Source of the DNA: Nocardia abscessus NBRC 100374
Lineage (GTDB): Bacteria; Actinomycetota; Actinomycetes; Mycobacteriales; Mycobacteriaceae
Reading direction: 5' to 3'
Assembly (NCBI RefSeq): GCF_000308455.1
Contig: NZ_BAFP01000040.1
Location: 1 to 64,000, forward strand
Length of the DNA: 64,000 bases
In this document: positions 8,383 through 16,710 of the stretch, piece after piece
How the letters are laid out: each line of letters begins with the position of its first letter
How positions within the stretch are numbered: position 1 is the first letter of the stretch
Made by a program: the position numbers and the translations under genes
The notes under the pieces: model-generated
Seen by the model: only the letters and a program-made list of their open reading frames with translations
The model's database searches: none
Told to the model about the DNA's origin: nothing

Positions 8383-8622
8383 ATGAGCAAGGCGACGCGC
8401 GTGACCGTCACGTTGGATCCGCAGGTGGCCGAATGGGCCAGGGATGTCGCCGATCGCCAGAACCGCAGTCTGTCGGCGGTGATCAACGCCGCGCTGCGCA
8501 CCACGCTCGTGCACGACAGCCTGACGGCGCTGGCCATCGACGACGAGGCCGAGCTGGCCGCCGCCTACGACGACGTCACGCTCACCCAGGCCGCCGAAGA
8601 CGACGCCAGCGGCGCCGCATGA
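8383..8622 (+). CDS. ribbon-helix-helix antitoxin (MazE-like)
   Basis: 79-aa protein beginning with a ribbon-helix-helix DNA-binding fold (RVTVTLDPQVAEWARDVADR then SLSAVINAALR), followed by an acidic tail (IDDEAELAAAYDDVT) suited to wrapping the toxin. Start ATG 8383 follows the palindrome at 8369; an in-frame ATG at 8371 lies inside it and is less likely. The stop overlaps the toxin ATG (ATGA), the usual coupling of type II toxin-antitoxin modules. Expected to neutralise the adjacent toxin and repress the operon. Confidence 0.78.
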   Translation: MSKATRVTVTLDPQVAEWARDVADRQNRSLSAVINAALRTTLVHDSLTALAIDDEAELAAAYDDVTLTQAAEDDASGAA

Positions 8623-8927
8623 GACGCGGTGAGATCTGGCGCTACGCCCCGACGCTCAGCGACGGCACTCCCTTCCCCCGACGCATGACGGTCGTGCTGG
8701 TTTCCGACTCGGCGGTGATCACCTCGCGCTATCGCTGGCTGCAAGTCGTCCCGTTGCGCGAGGCCGACCCCGGCCACGTGCTGGCCACCCACACCGAGCA
8801 CGGCTGGGCCGACACCCTGAAACTGCACCGCGCCTACCGTCCCTGGCTCACCGAACACCTCGGTGTGCTCACCCAGGCCGAGACGGAATCCCTCGACGCA
8901 CGCTTGCGGGCGACGCTGAGTCTTTGA
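8619..8927 (+). CDS. MazF/PemK-family endoribonuclease toxin
   Basis: 102-aa protein starting MRRGEIWRYAP, the beta-barrel opening of MazF/PemK toxins, with MTVVLVSDSAVITSRYRWLQ in place of the usual RPVLVVS strand and WLTEHLGVLTQAE near the C-terminus. The arginine of the usual RPVLVVS motif is not conserved, so activity is not certain. Family members cut single-stranded RNA at short sequences. Overlaps the antitoxin by 4 nt. The module is bordered downstream by the tandem repeat at 8931. Confidence 0.72.
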   Translation: MRRGEIWRYAPTLSDGTPFPRRMTVVLVSDSAVITSRYRWLQVVPLREADPGHVLATHTEHGWADTLKLHRAYRPWLTEHLGVLTQAETESLDARLRATLSL

Positions 8928-8930
8928 TTG

Positions 8931-9037
8931 CAGCGCCTGCGGCGCTGCGTGTTCGCGGCCCCTTGGTGGCTCGCGTCCGAGCGACCGCCGCTTGCTCCTT
9001 CGTCGCCTACGCGGCGGCCACTCGGACGCGAGCCGGG
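8931..9037. repeat. structured repeat element, copy 1
   Basis: 107-bp unit starting 4 nt after the toxin stop. It opens with the hairpin CAGCGCC-TGC-GGCGCTG (8931-8947) and contains a long stem: GGCTCGCGTCCGAG (8968-8981) pairs perfectly with CTCGGACGCGAGCC (9021-9034), with an inner 7-bp stem CCGCCGC/GCGGCGG (8985-8991/9011-9017). No protein can be supported here. It may double as the transcription terminator of the toxin gene. Confidence 0.85.
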
Positions 9038-9052
9038 CTGTGTTGGTTTTGC

Positions 9053-9159
9053 CAGCGCCTGCGGCGCTGGGTGTTCGCGGCCCCCTGGTGGCTCGCGTCC
9101 GAGCGACCGCCGCTTGCTCCTTCGTCGCCTACGCGGCGGCCACTCGGACGCGAGCCGGG
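9053..9159. repeat. structured repeat element, copy 2
   Basis: Second copy of the 107-bp unit, 122 bp downstream of the first and differing at two positions by eye (CTGGGTG for CTGCGTG; CCCCCTGG for CCCCTTGG). The inverted repeats are intact in both copies. The 5' end plus its flank (TGTGTTGGTTTT before the hairpin) recurs in inverted orientation at 44351-44398. Confidence 0.85.
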
Positions 9160-9494
9160 CCGCGAACGGCGCATGCACGGTCTCGCTTCGCTCGAAACCT
9201 GGGGCTGAGCTGGGGTGGTGCGTAGGCGGTAAGCCTCTCGGCCTGATTTTTGCCATCGTCAGGTCGGGGGGGGGTCGGCACTTGTGCTTCGTCACGGATG
9301 CTGCGATTACTTGGACGTTCATGGTGGGCGAAGCTCGCGCAAACTTCGCTGTCGCTTCGTTCGAGACTTGCGGCTGGGAGGATGTGGGGGACTCGTCGCA
9401 GGCACACCCGATGGACGCCGGTGAGCGTGTTCGACGGTGCGGTGCAACATGTCCTTGGGGCGAGAGACCGGCCCGCGTCTGCCGAGCGTCGTCG
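9160..9494. other. non-coding stretch between repeat and recQ
   Basis: No gene is supported. It has a run of nine G (9266-9274) and two imperfectly similar segments, around 9181-9207 (CTCGCTTCGCTCGAAACCTG) and 9352-9378 (GTCGCTTCGTTCGAGACTTG), which look like decayed repeat copies. Confidence 0.5.
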
Positions 9495-9495
9495 T

Positions 9496-11628
9496 TTATG
9501 TCGGGGTGGCCAGGGCGAACGGCAGGATGGCGTCGGCTCCGGCCGCGCGGAGCGCGTGGGCGGCGACGGTGAAGGTCCAGCCGGTGTCGGTGACGGTGTC
9601 CACGAGCAGGATCGGGCCCGACACCTGGGTGAGGTCGGGGATCTCCCACGAGTCGAACAGTCCGGCGACGCGATGCGCGGAATTGGCCGCGGAGACCGGC
9701 GGCCTGCCCGGGCGGGTGCGCAGTGTGCCGAGGTCGTGCAGCCGGCCGACCTCGGCGAGCCGGGCGGCGAGGGTGGCGGTGAGCACGGGGTAGCGCGGGG
9801 ATTCCAACGCGAGCACCGAGGTCGGGCGGGCTGCCCAGTCCCACTCCCGCAGAACGGCGATGCAGGCGTCGAAGACCGCGTCGGGAACCGGGTCGTCCGG
9901 CGCGTCGAGCAGCACTCGCAGCCGCTGCCCCCAGCCGAGGTCGGTCAGCCTGCCGAGTACGCGACCGGTCTCGGCGCCGCCGGTGATCTTGCCGGACAGC
10001 GGGATTCCGAGCTTGGCCATGCCGGTGGGCCACTGCTTGCGCGGTGCGAGATCGATGCCGGGGCGGTCGAGCCGGGCTTTGGTCGCGGCGACCGCTTCGG
10101 CGGCCACGGTGCGGTCGGGGCGACTGCCGGTGCAGTTGTCGCAGCGGCCGCAGCCGGGCGAATCGGCGGGTCCCGCGGACAGTCCGGGGTCGTCGAGCTG
10201 GCGGCGCAGGAACTCCATGCGGCAATCGGCGGTCGACTGGTAGTCGATCATGGCCTGCTGTTCGGCCTCACGCGCGACGGACAGCCGCTCGTAGCGCTCG
10301 GTGTCGTAGGTCCACGGCTCGCCGGTGGCGATCCAGCCGCCGCGGACGCGGCGTACCGCGCCGTCCACGTCGAGCACCTTCAGCACCATTTCCAGCCGGG
10401 AGCGGTTCAGTTCCACCAGCGGCTCCAAAGCCGCGGTGGACAGCGCACGGTCGGAGTCCAGCGCATCGAGCACCGCACGCACGATGTGCTCACGCGGAAA
10501 GGCGACAGAGGCGAAGTAGCTCCAGATCCTGGCGTCCTCGGGGCCGGGCAGCAGGACCACCTCGGCGCGGTCGGTGCCGCGCCCGGCGCGCCCTACCTGC
10601 TGGTAGTAGGCGATGGGCGAGGAGGGCGCGCCGACGTGCACCACGAACCCGAGATCGGGTTTGTCGAACCCCATGCCGAGAGCGGAGGTGGCGATGAGCG
10701 CCTTCACCTCGTTGTTCAGCAACGCCGCCTCCAGTGCCTCGCGTTCGGCGGGGTCGGTCTGGCCCGTGTAGGCGGCGACGGTGTGGCCATGGGAGTTCAG
10801 CACGTCGGCCAGATCGTGCGCGGCGGCGACGGTGAGGGTGTAGACGATGCCGGACCCGGGCAGCCGGTGCAGCTGACCGCTGAGCCAGGCGGTGCGTTCC
10901 ACGGCGTCGTCGAAGCGGACCACCGACAGGTGCAGCGACTCGCGATCCAGCGTGCCGCGCAGCACCAAGGTGTCGGTGCCGATCTGGGTGGCGACGTCGG
11001 TGACCACCCGGTCGTTGGCGGTCGCGGTGGTGGCGAGCACCGGGACGTCGGAGCCGAGGTCGGCGATCAGCGTCCGGATGCGCCGGTAGTCCGGCCGGAA
11101 GTCGTGGCCCCAGTCCGACACGCAGTGCGCTTCATCGATCACCACCAGCCCGGCGTCGGCCGCGAGCCGGGGCAGCACCTGGTCCCGGAAATCCGGGTTG
11201 TTCAGCCGTTCCGGGCTGACCAGCAGGACGTCGACCGCGCCCGCCGCCACCTGTGCATGGATCTCGTCCCACTCGGTGACATTGCCCGAGTTGATGGTGG
11301 CGGCCACCACCCCCGCGCGCTGCGCCGCCGCCACCTGGTTGCGCATCAGCGCGAGCAGCGGCGACACGATCACCGTGGGCCCGCGCCCGGCCCTGCGCAG
11401 CAACTTGGCGGCGATGAAGTACACCGCCGACTTGCCCCAGCCGGTGCGCTGCACGACCAGCGCCCTGCGCCGCCGGACGACGAGCGCCTCGATGGCGGTC
11501 CACTGGTCCTCCCGCAGCGCAGCGCCCGCCCCGGCCAGTTCGCGCAACAGCTGTTCGGCATGCTCGCGCAGGTCGGGGGCCGTGAGGTCGATCGAGGACG
11601 CGCCGGTGGCCGTGGTCATGCGCTCCAT
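9496..11628 (-). CDS. recQ: RecQ-family ATP-dependent DNA helicase with C-terminal phosphoribosyltransferase-like domain
   Basis: 710-aa protein. Helicase motifs in order: TGWGKSAVY (Walker A, usually TGGGKS), DEAHCVSDWGHDFRPDY (motif II), ATSALGMGFDKPD, and QQVGRAGRG (motif VI). A zinc-binding segment follows: one Cys in DCRMEFLRRQ, then CGRCDNC. The last 150 residues are not the usual RQC/HRDC domains; they end in GPILLVDTVTDTGWTF, which matches the PRPP-loop signature of ComF-like phosphoribosyltransferases. It should unwind 3'-5' DNA in recombination and repair; the second domain's role is unknown. ATG 11628 or 11619 could be the start. Single-gene unit. Confidence 0.88.
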   Translation of the reverse strand: MERMTTATGASSIDLTAPDLREHAEQLLRELAGAGAALREDQWTAIEALVVRRRRALVVQRTGWGKSAVYFIAAKLLRRAGRGPTVIVSPLLALMRNQVAAAQRAGVVAATINSGNVTEWDEIHAQVAAGAVDVLLVSPERLNNPDFRDQVLPRLAADAGLVVIDEAHCVSDWGHDFRPDYRRIRTLIADLGSDVPVLATTATANDRVVTDVATQIGTDTLVLRGTLDRESLHLSVVRFDDAVERTAWLSGQLHRLPGSGIVYTLTVAAAHDLADVLNSHGHTVAAYTGQTDPAEREALEAALLNNEVKALIATSALGMGFDKPDLGFVVHVGAPSSPIAYYQQVGRAGRGTDRAEVVLLPGPEDARIWSYFASVAFPREHIVRAVLDALDSDRALSTAALEPLVELNRSRLEMVLKVLDVDGAVRRVRGGWIATGEPWTYDTERYERLSVAREAEQQAMIDYQSTADCRMEFLRRQLDDPGLSAGPADSPGCGRCDNCTGSRPDRTVAAEAVAATKARLDRPGIDLAPRKQWPTGMAKLGIPLSGKITGGAETGRVLGRLTDLGWGQRLRVLLDAPDDPVPDAVFDACIAVLREWDWAARPTSVLALESPRYPVLTATLAARLAEVGRLHDLGTLRTRPGRPPVSAANSAHRVAGLFDSWEIPDLTQVSGPILLVDTVTDTGWTFTVAAHALRAAGADAILPFALATPT

Positions 11629-11694
11629 CGTGCCCGACGGCTCCGACAGGTGGCCGCGCGCCCGACCGCCACCGCGGACGCCGCTCGGTCGTGA

Positions 11695-12627
11695 TCAGGC
11701 CGGTCGCGCGGTCGCGGCCGCAAGTTCGACCAACCGGGCGCGGACCAGGTCGGGACGCTCCTCCAGGATGAAGTGGCCGCAGTCGCGCACCGGTTCGAAG
11801 CGGTAGTCGTCGGCGCGCGCGGTTTCCTCGGCGGCGAGCGAAGGATGGACCGCCGCGTCCTCGACCCCGAACAGGGCGCGGATCGGGACCCGCGCTCGAC
11901 GCCGTTCGCCGTGTCCGGCCTTGCGCGGGACTTCGCGCAGCAGGAAGGTGCGGTAGGTGTCGGTCGCGGTGCGGGCGCAGACGGGGTCCCGGAAACGATC
12001 CGCGTACGCCCGGATCACCTCGGGGCCGAAGGCCTCGCGATCACGGACGGCGCCGGCGAAGACGAACTGCTCCAGAAACCGGGTGCGCCGGTGCAAGTAG
12101 GTGCCGAACGCCGCGACGGCCGGTTGGTAGAGCAGGAACCGCCACGCGTGCGGGAGGAAACCGCGCGCCGTCTGCCACGGGTGGGCGATGTTGAGCGCCA
12201 GCAGGGCATCGAATCGCTCCGGCTCGCGCAACACGAGCAGGTGGGCGATATAGCCGCCCCAGTCGTGGCCCACCAGCAGGACGCGCTGTAGGTCGAGCGC
12301 ATCCAGCAGCGCGAGCAGGTCGGAGGCGATGTCCTCCTTGGCCCACCGGTGCGGCGCGGGACCCGACCAGCCGTAACCGGGCAGGTCGGGCGCGATGATC
12401 CGCACTCCTTCCGGTGGATCGGCGAGCAGATGCCGGTAGGCGTAGTGATGCTCGGGCCAGCCGTGCAGCGCGAGCACCGGGCGTCCGTCCGCCGGGCCCG
12501 CCTCGGTGACGTGGAAACGCACGCCGCGGGCGATCACCTCCGACCGTCGCACGCCGGGGATCTCCGGCGGGCCCGCCGCCGGGTCGGAGTCCGGAGGAGT
12601 CGAGAAGAACGAGGGCCACGAGGGCAT
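11695..12627 (-). CDS. alpha/beta hydrolase, epoxide-hydrolase/dehalogenase type
   Basis: 310-aa alpha/beta-fold enzyme. HGWPEHHYAY forms the oxyanion region, and the nucleophile elbow is GHDWGG, with Asp instead of Ser as in epoxide hydrolases and haloalkane dehalogenases. The general base His lies in RDCGHFILEERPDLV near the C-terminus. The frame is open upstream to 12768, but ATG 12627 lies 5 nt behind TATCAT (12638-12633) and starts the recognisable protein, so I use it as a leaderless start. Substrate unknown; plausibly detoxifies an epoxide. Confidence 0.78.
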   Translation of the reverse strand: MPSWPSFFSTPPDSDPAAGPPEIPGVRRSEVIARGVRFHVTEAGPADGRPVLALHGWPEHHYAYRHLLADPPEGVRIIAPDLPGYGWSGPAPHRWAKEDIASDLLALLDALDLQRVLLVGHDWGGYIAHLLVLREPERFDALLALNIAHPWQTARGFLPHAWRFLLYQPAVAAFGTYLHRRTRFLEQFVFAGAVRDREAFGPEVIRAYADRFRDPVCARTATDTYRTFLLREVPRKAGHGERRRARVPIRALFGVEDAAVHPSLAAEETARADDYRFEPVRDCGHFILEERPDLVRARLVELAAATARPA

Positions 12628-12841
12628 ATCCGATGATATCGAGGAAGTCGTCGGCGGATCCAGGTCGACAGGTGCGGGCGCGTCGGCGTCGGCGCAGCTC
12701 GCCGCACTCCCCGGTGTCCGATGGCACGAGCGCTGGACCAAGCCGTAGGAACCGAGTCGGCTGGGCACTGACGCTCGGCTTTTTCCTCACCGGGGAGCCG
12801 AGTTCGTCGCTCACCCTCGCGGCGACACTGAGCGCGACTCA

Positions 12842-12870
12842 GCGCCGGGCGAGCGCGACTCGCCCGGCGC
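12842..12870 (-). terminator. rtcB downstream hairpin
   Basis: GCGCCGGGCGAG (12842-12853) pairs perfectly with CTCGCCCGGCGC (12859-12870) around CGCGA. A second smaller hairpin with the same loop, CTGAG-CGCGA-CTCAG (12828-12842), sits next to it. There is no U tract, as is common for actinobacterial terminators. It begins 20 nt past the rtcB stop. Confidence 0.6.
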
Positions 12871-12889
12871 GAAGCCCGCTACGCGGCGG

Positions 12890-14113
12890 TCAGCCCTTGA
12901 CGCAGAGCACCTGACGCAACGTCGCGACCACGTCGACCAGGTCCCGCTGTGCCTCGATGACCTCGTCGATGTCCTTGTACGCGGCCGGGATCTCGTCCAC
13001 CACGCCCGCGTCCTTGCGCGACTCGACGCCCTCGGTCTGCGCGATGAGATCGGCCACGGTGAACTGCTTCTTGGCCGCGTTGCGGCTCATCCGCCGCCCC
13101 GCGCCGTGCGAGGCGGACTGGAACGAAGCGGGATTCCCCTTACCGCGCACCACATACGAGCGGGTTCCCATCGAGCCGGGAATCAGCGCGAGATCCCCAG
13201 CTCCCGCCCGCACGGCGCCCTTGCGGGTGACCAGCATGGGCACGCCGTCGATGATCTCCTCCGCCACATAATTGTGGTGGCAGCTGAGCGGCTGCTCGAA
13301 ACGCACTCCGCGCGCGGCGAATTCGGCGCTCACCGCACGGCAGACCAGGGCGAGCATCACCGCGCGGTTGCGCGCCGCGTACTCCTGGGCCCAGGTGAGG
13401 TCACGCCGGTAGGCCTCCATCTCCGGCGTGCCGGAGACGAAGACCGCCAGATCGCGGTCGGGCAGGTCGACGTTGTGCGGCAGCGTCCGCGCGATCGCCA
13501 TGTGCCGCTCGGCGAGTTCCTTGCCTATGTTGCGGCTGCCGGAGTGCAGCAGGATCCACACCCGGTCGTCCTGGTCCAGGCAGACCTCGATGAAGTGGTT
13601 GCCGCCGCCGAGCGTGCCCATCTGCTTGTGCGCCTTGGACTCTCGTGCCTGTACCCGGTCGTCCAGCGCGCCGAACGATCCCCAGAAGCGGTCCCAGCCC
13701 GCACGCAGTGTGGCGGTGCTCGCGCCGAGCCCGGCCACCTGGGCGCCGAGCCGGGTGACGTCGACGGCGTCGTGGTGGGCCTGGAAGCCGACCGGCACCG
13801 CCGCCTCGATCCGCGACCGCAGCGAACGCAGGTTGTCGGGCAGATCGGCCGCGGTGAGGTCGGTGCGCACGCTCTCCATGCCGCAGCCGATGTCCACGCC
13901 CACCGCGGCGGGCGACACCGCGTCCTTCATCGCGATCACCGAGCCGACCGTGGCCCCCTTGCCGAGGTGCACGTCCGGCATCACTCGGACGCCGTGGACC
14001 CATTTCAGCGCGGCGATGTTGCGCAGCTGTTGGAGCGCGGCCTGCTCGACCTCGTGCTCCTGGGCCCACATCAGCGTCTGCGCCTTGGTGCCGCGCAGCT
14101 CGACGGGAAACAT
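12890..14113 (-). CDS. rtcB: RtcB family tRNA/RNA-splicing ligase
   Basis: 407-aa RtcB. Conserved elements: MPDVHLGKGATVGSV, GVDIGCGM (metal-binding Cys), GTLGGGNHFIEV, LHSGSRNIG, LSCHHNYV, and SHGAGRRMSR, which contains the histidine that becomes guanylylated. RtcB joins 2',3'-cyclic-phosphate or 3'-phosphate RNA ends to 5'-OH ends using GTP and Mn2+. The start at ATG 14113 is preceded by AAAGGA 8 nt upstream; the longer frame to 14179 has no such site. No archease activator and no RtcA/RtcR gene is adjacent. It could repair RNA cut by toxins such as the MazF 5 kb away; that link is speculative. Confidence 0.93.
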   Translation of the reverse strand: MFPVELRGTKAQTLMWAQEHEVEQAALQQLRNIAALKWVHGVRVMPDVHLGKGATVGSVIAMKDAVSPAAVGVDIGCGMESVRTDLTAADLPDNLRSLRSRIEAAVPVGFQAHHDAVDVTRLGAQVAGLGASTATLRAGWDRFWGSFGALDDRVQARESKAHKQMGTLGGGNHFIEVCLDQDDRVWILLHSGSRNIGKELAERHMAIARTLPHNVDLPDRDLAVFVSGTPEMEAYRRDLTWAQEYAARNRAVMLALVCRAVSAEFAARGVRFEQPLSCHHNYVAEEIIDGVPMLVTRKGAVRAGAGDLALIPGSMGTRSYVVRGKGNPASFQSASHGAGRRMSRNAAKKQFTVADLIAQTEGVESRKDAGVVDEIPAAYKDIDEVIEAQRDLVDVVATLRQVLCVKG

Positions 14114-14206
14114 GGTCTCGATCCTTTCGTCGGTTCTCCACTCCAACGGTAGGGACCGAGCGCACCCGGCGCACCCCAATATCGAACCGGTCGGAATGCC
14201 CGGATG

Positions 14207-15286
14207 TCAGCGGGTGGCCGGGGCGAGCCGAGCGCGGTAGACGCGCTCGGCATTGCCGTGGGCGATGGCGCCGACCAGGCCTTCGGCGTCGGCCGTCGTG
14301 ATCGCGTCGTCGGCGATCCACTCGTCGATCAGCTTGCCGAGCCCGCGCCGCCAGAGCAGGGCACCGAGGTAGTGCAGCTCCGGAAGCCCGTAACCGTCCG
14401 AGGAGTAGAGCAGCGCCCGGAACGGGGCGAGTTCCAGCGTCTCGGCGAGCACGGCGCCCGCGCGCTGTCCGACATACGGGATGGTGAGGCCGAGATCCAG
14501 ATGGACGTGGTCGAAGACGTGCGTGAGGTAGGCGGCGTGGCGATGGAAGGGCCAGCAGTGCAGCAGCGATACCGAGAGGCCGGTGCCCGCCGTCCGGCGC
14601 AGGAAGTCGGTGAGCAGCGCCGGGTCGCCGCGCCGCAGCCGCAGATCGGGGTCGCCGAACCCGGTGTGGAATTGCAAGGGGATGCCGAACTCGGCGCCGA
14701 TCCGTGCGCCGAGGCTTACCAGCCAGCCGAGTACCTGCGGATCGGTGAGCCGGTGCTCGGGCGCGAAACTGGTCGGCGGATGGTCGCGCAGCGGGAAATC
14801 CAGACCGCACCGATAGGCGACGATCGTCTTCAGCCCCACGGCATGGGCGGCCCGCGCCCGCAGCTCCGCCTCGATCCGCTCGTAGACCCCGGAGACCGCG
14901 CCGACCTGCGCCACGACTCGCTCGGCCACCTCCTCCAGCCGGACGATCTCACGCACCTCGCCGTCCACCAGCCGGGCGAACTCGGCTGTGCCGCCGCCGA
15001 TCCCGGTATCCAGGAACCATCGGGTCACACCGGACGCGCGCAGCAGCCGCGCGGCGACCTCGCGCGCGCCGAGCCGGGCGCGATGACGGAGGTAGACGTC
15101 CGGGCTCACGTGGGCGGGCAGGTCCAGCGCCGGGGCGCACCACCGGCGCACCGCGAGCCCGAGCGCGGAATCGAAACTTCCCTGGGCGCCTTCGCCGAGC
15201 AAGCGCTCGAAGCCGGGACGGTCCAGTCCCTCGGTGTCGACACCGTGGCAGTGGTGGTCGGTGAGCGGAACACCGTCGGTGAGCAC
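14207..15286 (-). CDS. amidohydrolase family protein, paired with GS-like enzyme
   Basis: 359-aa TIM-barrel amidohydrolase. An N-terminal metal motif DHHCHG, FHTGFGDPDLRL mid-protein, LLHCWPFHR, and a YSSDGYG aspartate near the end fit the metal-dependent hydrolases. GTG 15286 lies 2 nt after the stop of the glutamine-synthetase-like gene, so the two are cotranslated. Fungal FluG and some plant proteins are single-chain fusions of exactly these two domains (amidohydrolase plus GS-I-like), so this is the split bacterial form. Substrate is unknown; a gamma-glutamylated intermediate made and then opened by the pair is a reasonable inference. Confidence 0.8.
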   Translation of the reverse strand: MLTDGVPLTDHHCHGVDTEGLDRPGFERLLGEGAQGSFDSALGLAVRRWCAPALDLPAHVSPDVYLRHRARLGAREVAARLLRASGVTRWFLDTGIGGGTAEFARLVDGEVREIVRLEEVAERVVAQVGAVSGVYERIEAELRARAAHAVGLKTIVAYRCGLDFPLRDHPPTSFAPEHRLTDPQVLGWLVSLGARIGAEFGIPLQFHTGFGDPDLRLRRGDPALLTDFLRRTAGTGLSVSLLHCWPFHRHAAYLTHVFDHVHLDLGLTIPYVGQRAGAVLAETLELAPFRALLYSSDGYGLPELHYLGALLWRRGLGKLIDEWIADDAITTADAEGLVGAIAHGNAERVYRARLAPATR

Positions 15287-15288
15287 GG

Positions 15289-16659
15289 TCAGAACCGCCA
15301 ACGCGTGAGCGCGACGAGCTCGTCGGTGCTCGCCTCGGCATATCGCTCGGCTTCCGCGCGCCGCACCGTGAGCAGCGCGTCGTGCAGCTCGGCGCCCATC
15401 GCGGCGGCGAGCACCCGGGACGCGGCGAGTTGATCGGCGGCTTCGGTCGGTGTGGTCGGCAGTCGGCGCACACCCGACATCATGAGCGCTTCGGCGTCGA
15501 AAGTCACCGGGTCCCCGGTGATTTCGGTGGGCAGGCGCAGCTGTTCGGCCACACCGGCGAGTCCGGCCGCGAGCACCGAGCCGACGATCAGGTACGGATT
15601 TCCGGTCGCGTCGAAGCACTTGATCTCGGCGTTGGCCGCCCAGCCCTCGGTGCCGCGCACTCCGGTGATGAAGCGCAGCGCGGCCTCTCTGGTCTCGCGA
15701 CCCCAGCACTGCCACACACCGGCCCAGCGCGAGGGCGCCAGCCGCAGGAAGCTCGCCGGATTGCCCGCGCCGACCGCGACCAGCGCGGGGAGTTCCCGCA
15801 ATATCCCGGCGAGGAATGCTTCGCCGGTCCGGCGCATCCCGTGCGGACCGTCACCGTGGGCGAACAGCGGTCCTTGCTCGTCGTGCACCGACAGGTGCAG
15901 ATGCGCGCCGGAGCCGGTGCCGCCGGGTTCGATGCACGGCGCCAGCAGTGCGCGCCAGCCGTGCCGCGCGCTCACCTGACGGATCGTGTGCCGGACCAGC
16001 ACCGCCTGGTCCGCGGCGGTGACCGGCTCGGACGGCTCGACCGACAATTCCAGTTGGCCGAGTGCGTATTCCGGATGGAACTGGTTGACGGTGATGCCCT
16101 GCCGTTCCAGCACCGCGACCAGGTCCGCGGCGTACTCGGCGACCTGGCCGAGCCGCACCATGCCGTAGGCCGGGCCGTGGATCGCGGGGGTGAAGCCGTC
16201 GGTGTCGTCGGCCCGGCCCACGGACCACTCGGTCTCGAATGCCATGGACAACCCCAGTCCGGCCGCCTGCGCCGCCTCGGCCTGGCGCGCCGCGAAATGG
16301 CGCTGGCAGGCGGCGAAACGGGTGCCGTCCTGGGTGTACTTGTCGGTCGGCGCCCACGCCCAGCCGGGCTGGCAGGCCAGTTCGGTCAGCATGGTCAGAT
16401 CGGGGATCAGCCGCAGATCCCCGTCGGGGCCACCGAGATAGCGCCCGACCGCCATCAGGTCGTCGAAGGCGAAGGTCTCGAAGCACGGGGACACCCCGAC
16501 GCCGTACCAGGACGCGAGGTCCAGCCGTTGCTTGGGCACCGCCTTCACCCGCGTGATGCCCGCGTTGTCCACGAAGCTCAGCGCGACCATGGCCGCGTCC
16601 AGCTTGTCGATCAGGGCGGTGTCGCCGTCGGCGGGAATGCGATCCGGCGTGGTGGCCAT
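15289..16659 (-). CDS. glutamine synthetase family protein (GS-like, FluG/GlnA3-type)
   Basis: 456-aa type-I GS-like protein. Recognisable sites: AFETEWSV (metal Glu), GTGSGAHLHLSV (ATP/metal His), NPASFLRLAPSRWAG in place of the canonical NSYKRLVPGYEAP, and EIKCFDATGNPYLIVG. The changed ammonia/glutamate region suggests a gamma-glutamyl-amine ligase, not housekeeping GlnA. There is no adenylylation Tyr loop. ATG 16659 lies 6 nt after TATCGT (16671-16666), indicating a leaderless start 51 nt downstream of the ribokinase stop. Cotranslated with the amidohydrolase. Confidence 0.82.
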   Translation of the reverse strand: MATTPDRIPADGDTALIDKLDAAMVALSFVDNAGITRVKAVPKQRLDLASWYGVGVSPCFETFAFDDLMAVGRYLGGPDGDLRLIPDLTMLTELACQPGWAWAPTDKYTQDGTRFAACQRHFAARQAEAAQAAGLGLSMAFETEWSVGRADDTDGFTPAIHGPAYGMVRLGQVAEYAADLVAVLERQGITVNQFHPEYALGQLELSVEPSEPVTAADQAVLVRHTIRQVSARHGWRALLAPCIEPGGTGSGAHLHLSVHDEQGPLFAHGDGPHGMRRTGEAFLAGILRELPALVAVGAGNPASFLRLAPSRWAGVWQCWGRETREAALRFITGVRGTEGWAANAEIKCFDATGNPYLIVGSVLAAGLAGVAEQLRLPTEITGDPVTFDAEALMMSGVRRLPTTPTEAADQLAASRVLAAAMGAELHDALLTVRRAEAERYAEASTDELVALTRWRF

Positions 16660-16710
16660 GCCCCCACGATATCGGCTCGGACGCACCGGCAGCCGGGTCG
16701 GCGCGCGGCG

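Noticed and set aside
8924..9572. Short ORFs through the tandem repeat
   Set aside because: They merely translate the repeat (the same peptide twice) and have no ribosome site; explained by the repeat itself.
9250..11694. 814-aa plus-strand frame opposite recQ
   Set aside because: It reads antisense to a protein with complete helicase motifs; its composition (Arg, Gly, Gln, His, Val) is the usual artefact of the complementary frame in GC-rich genes.
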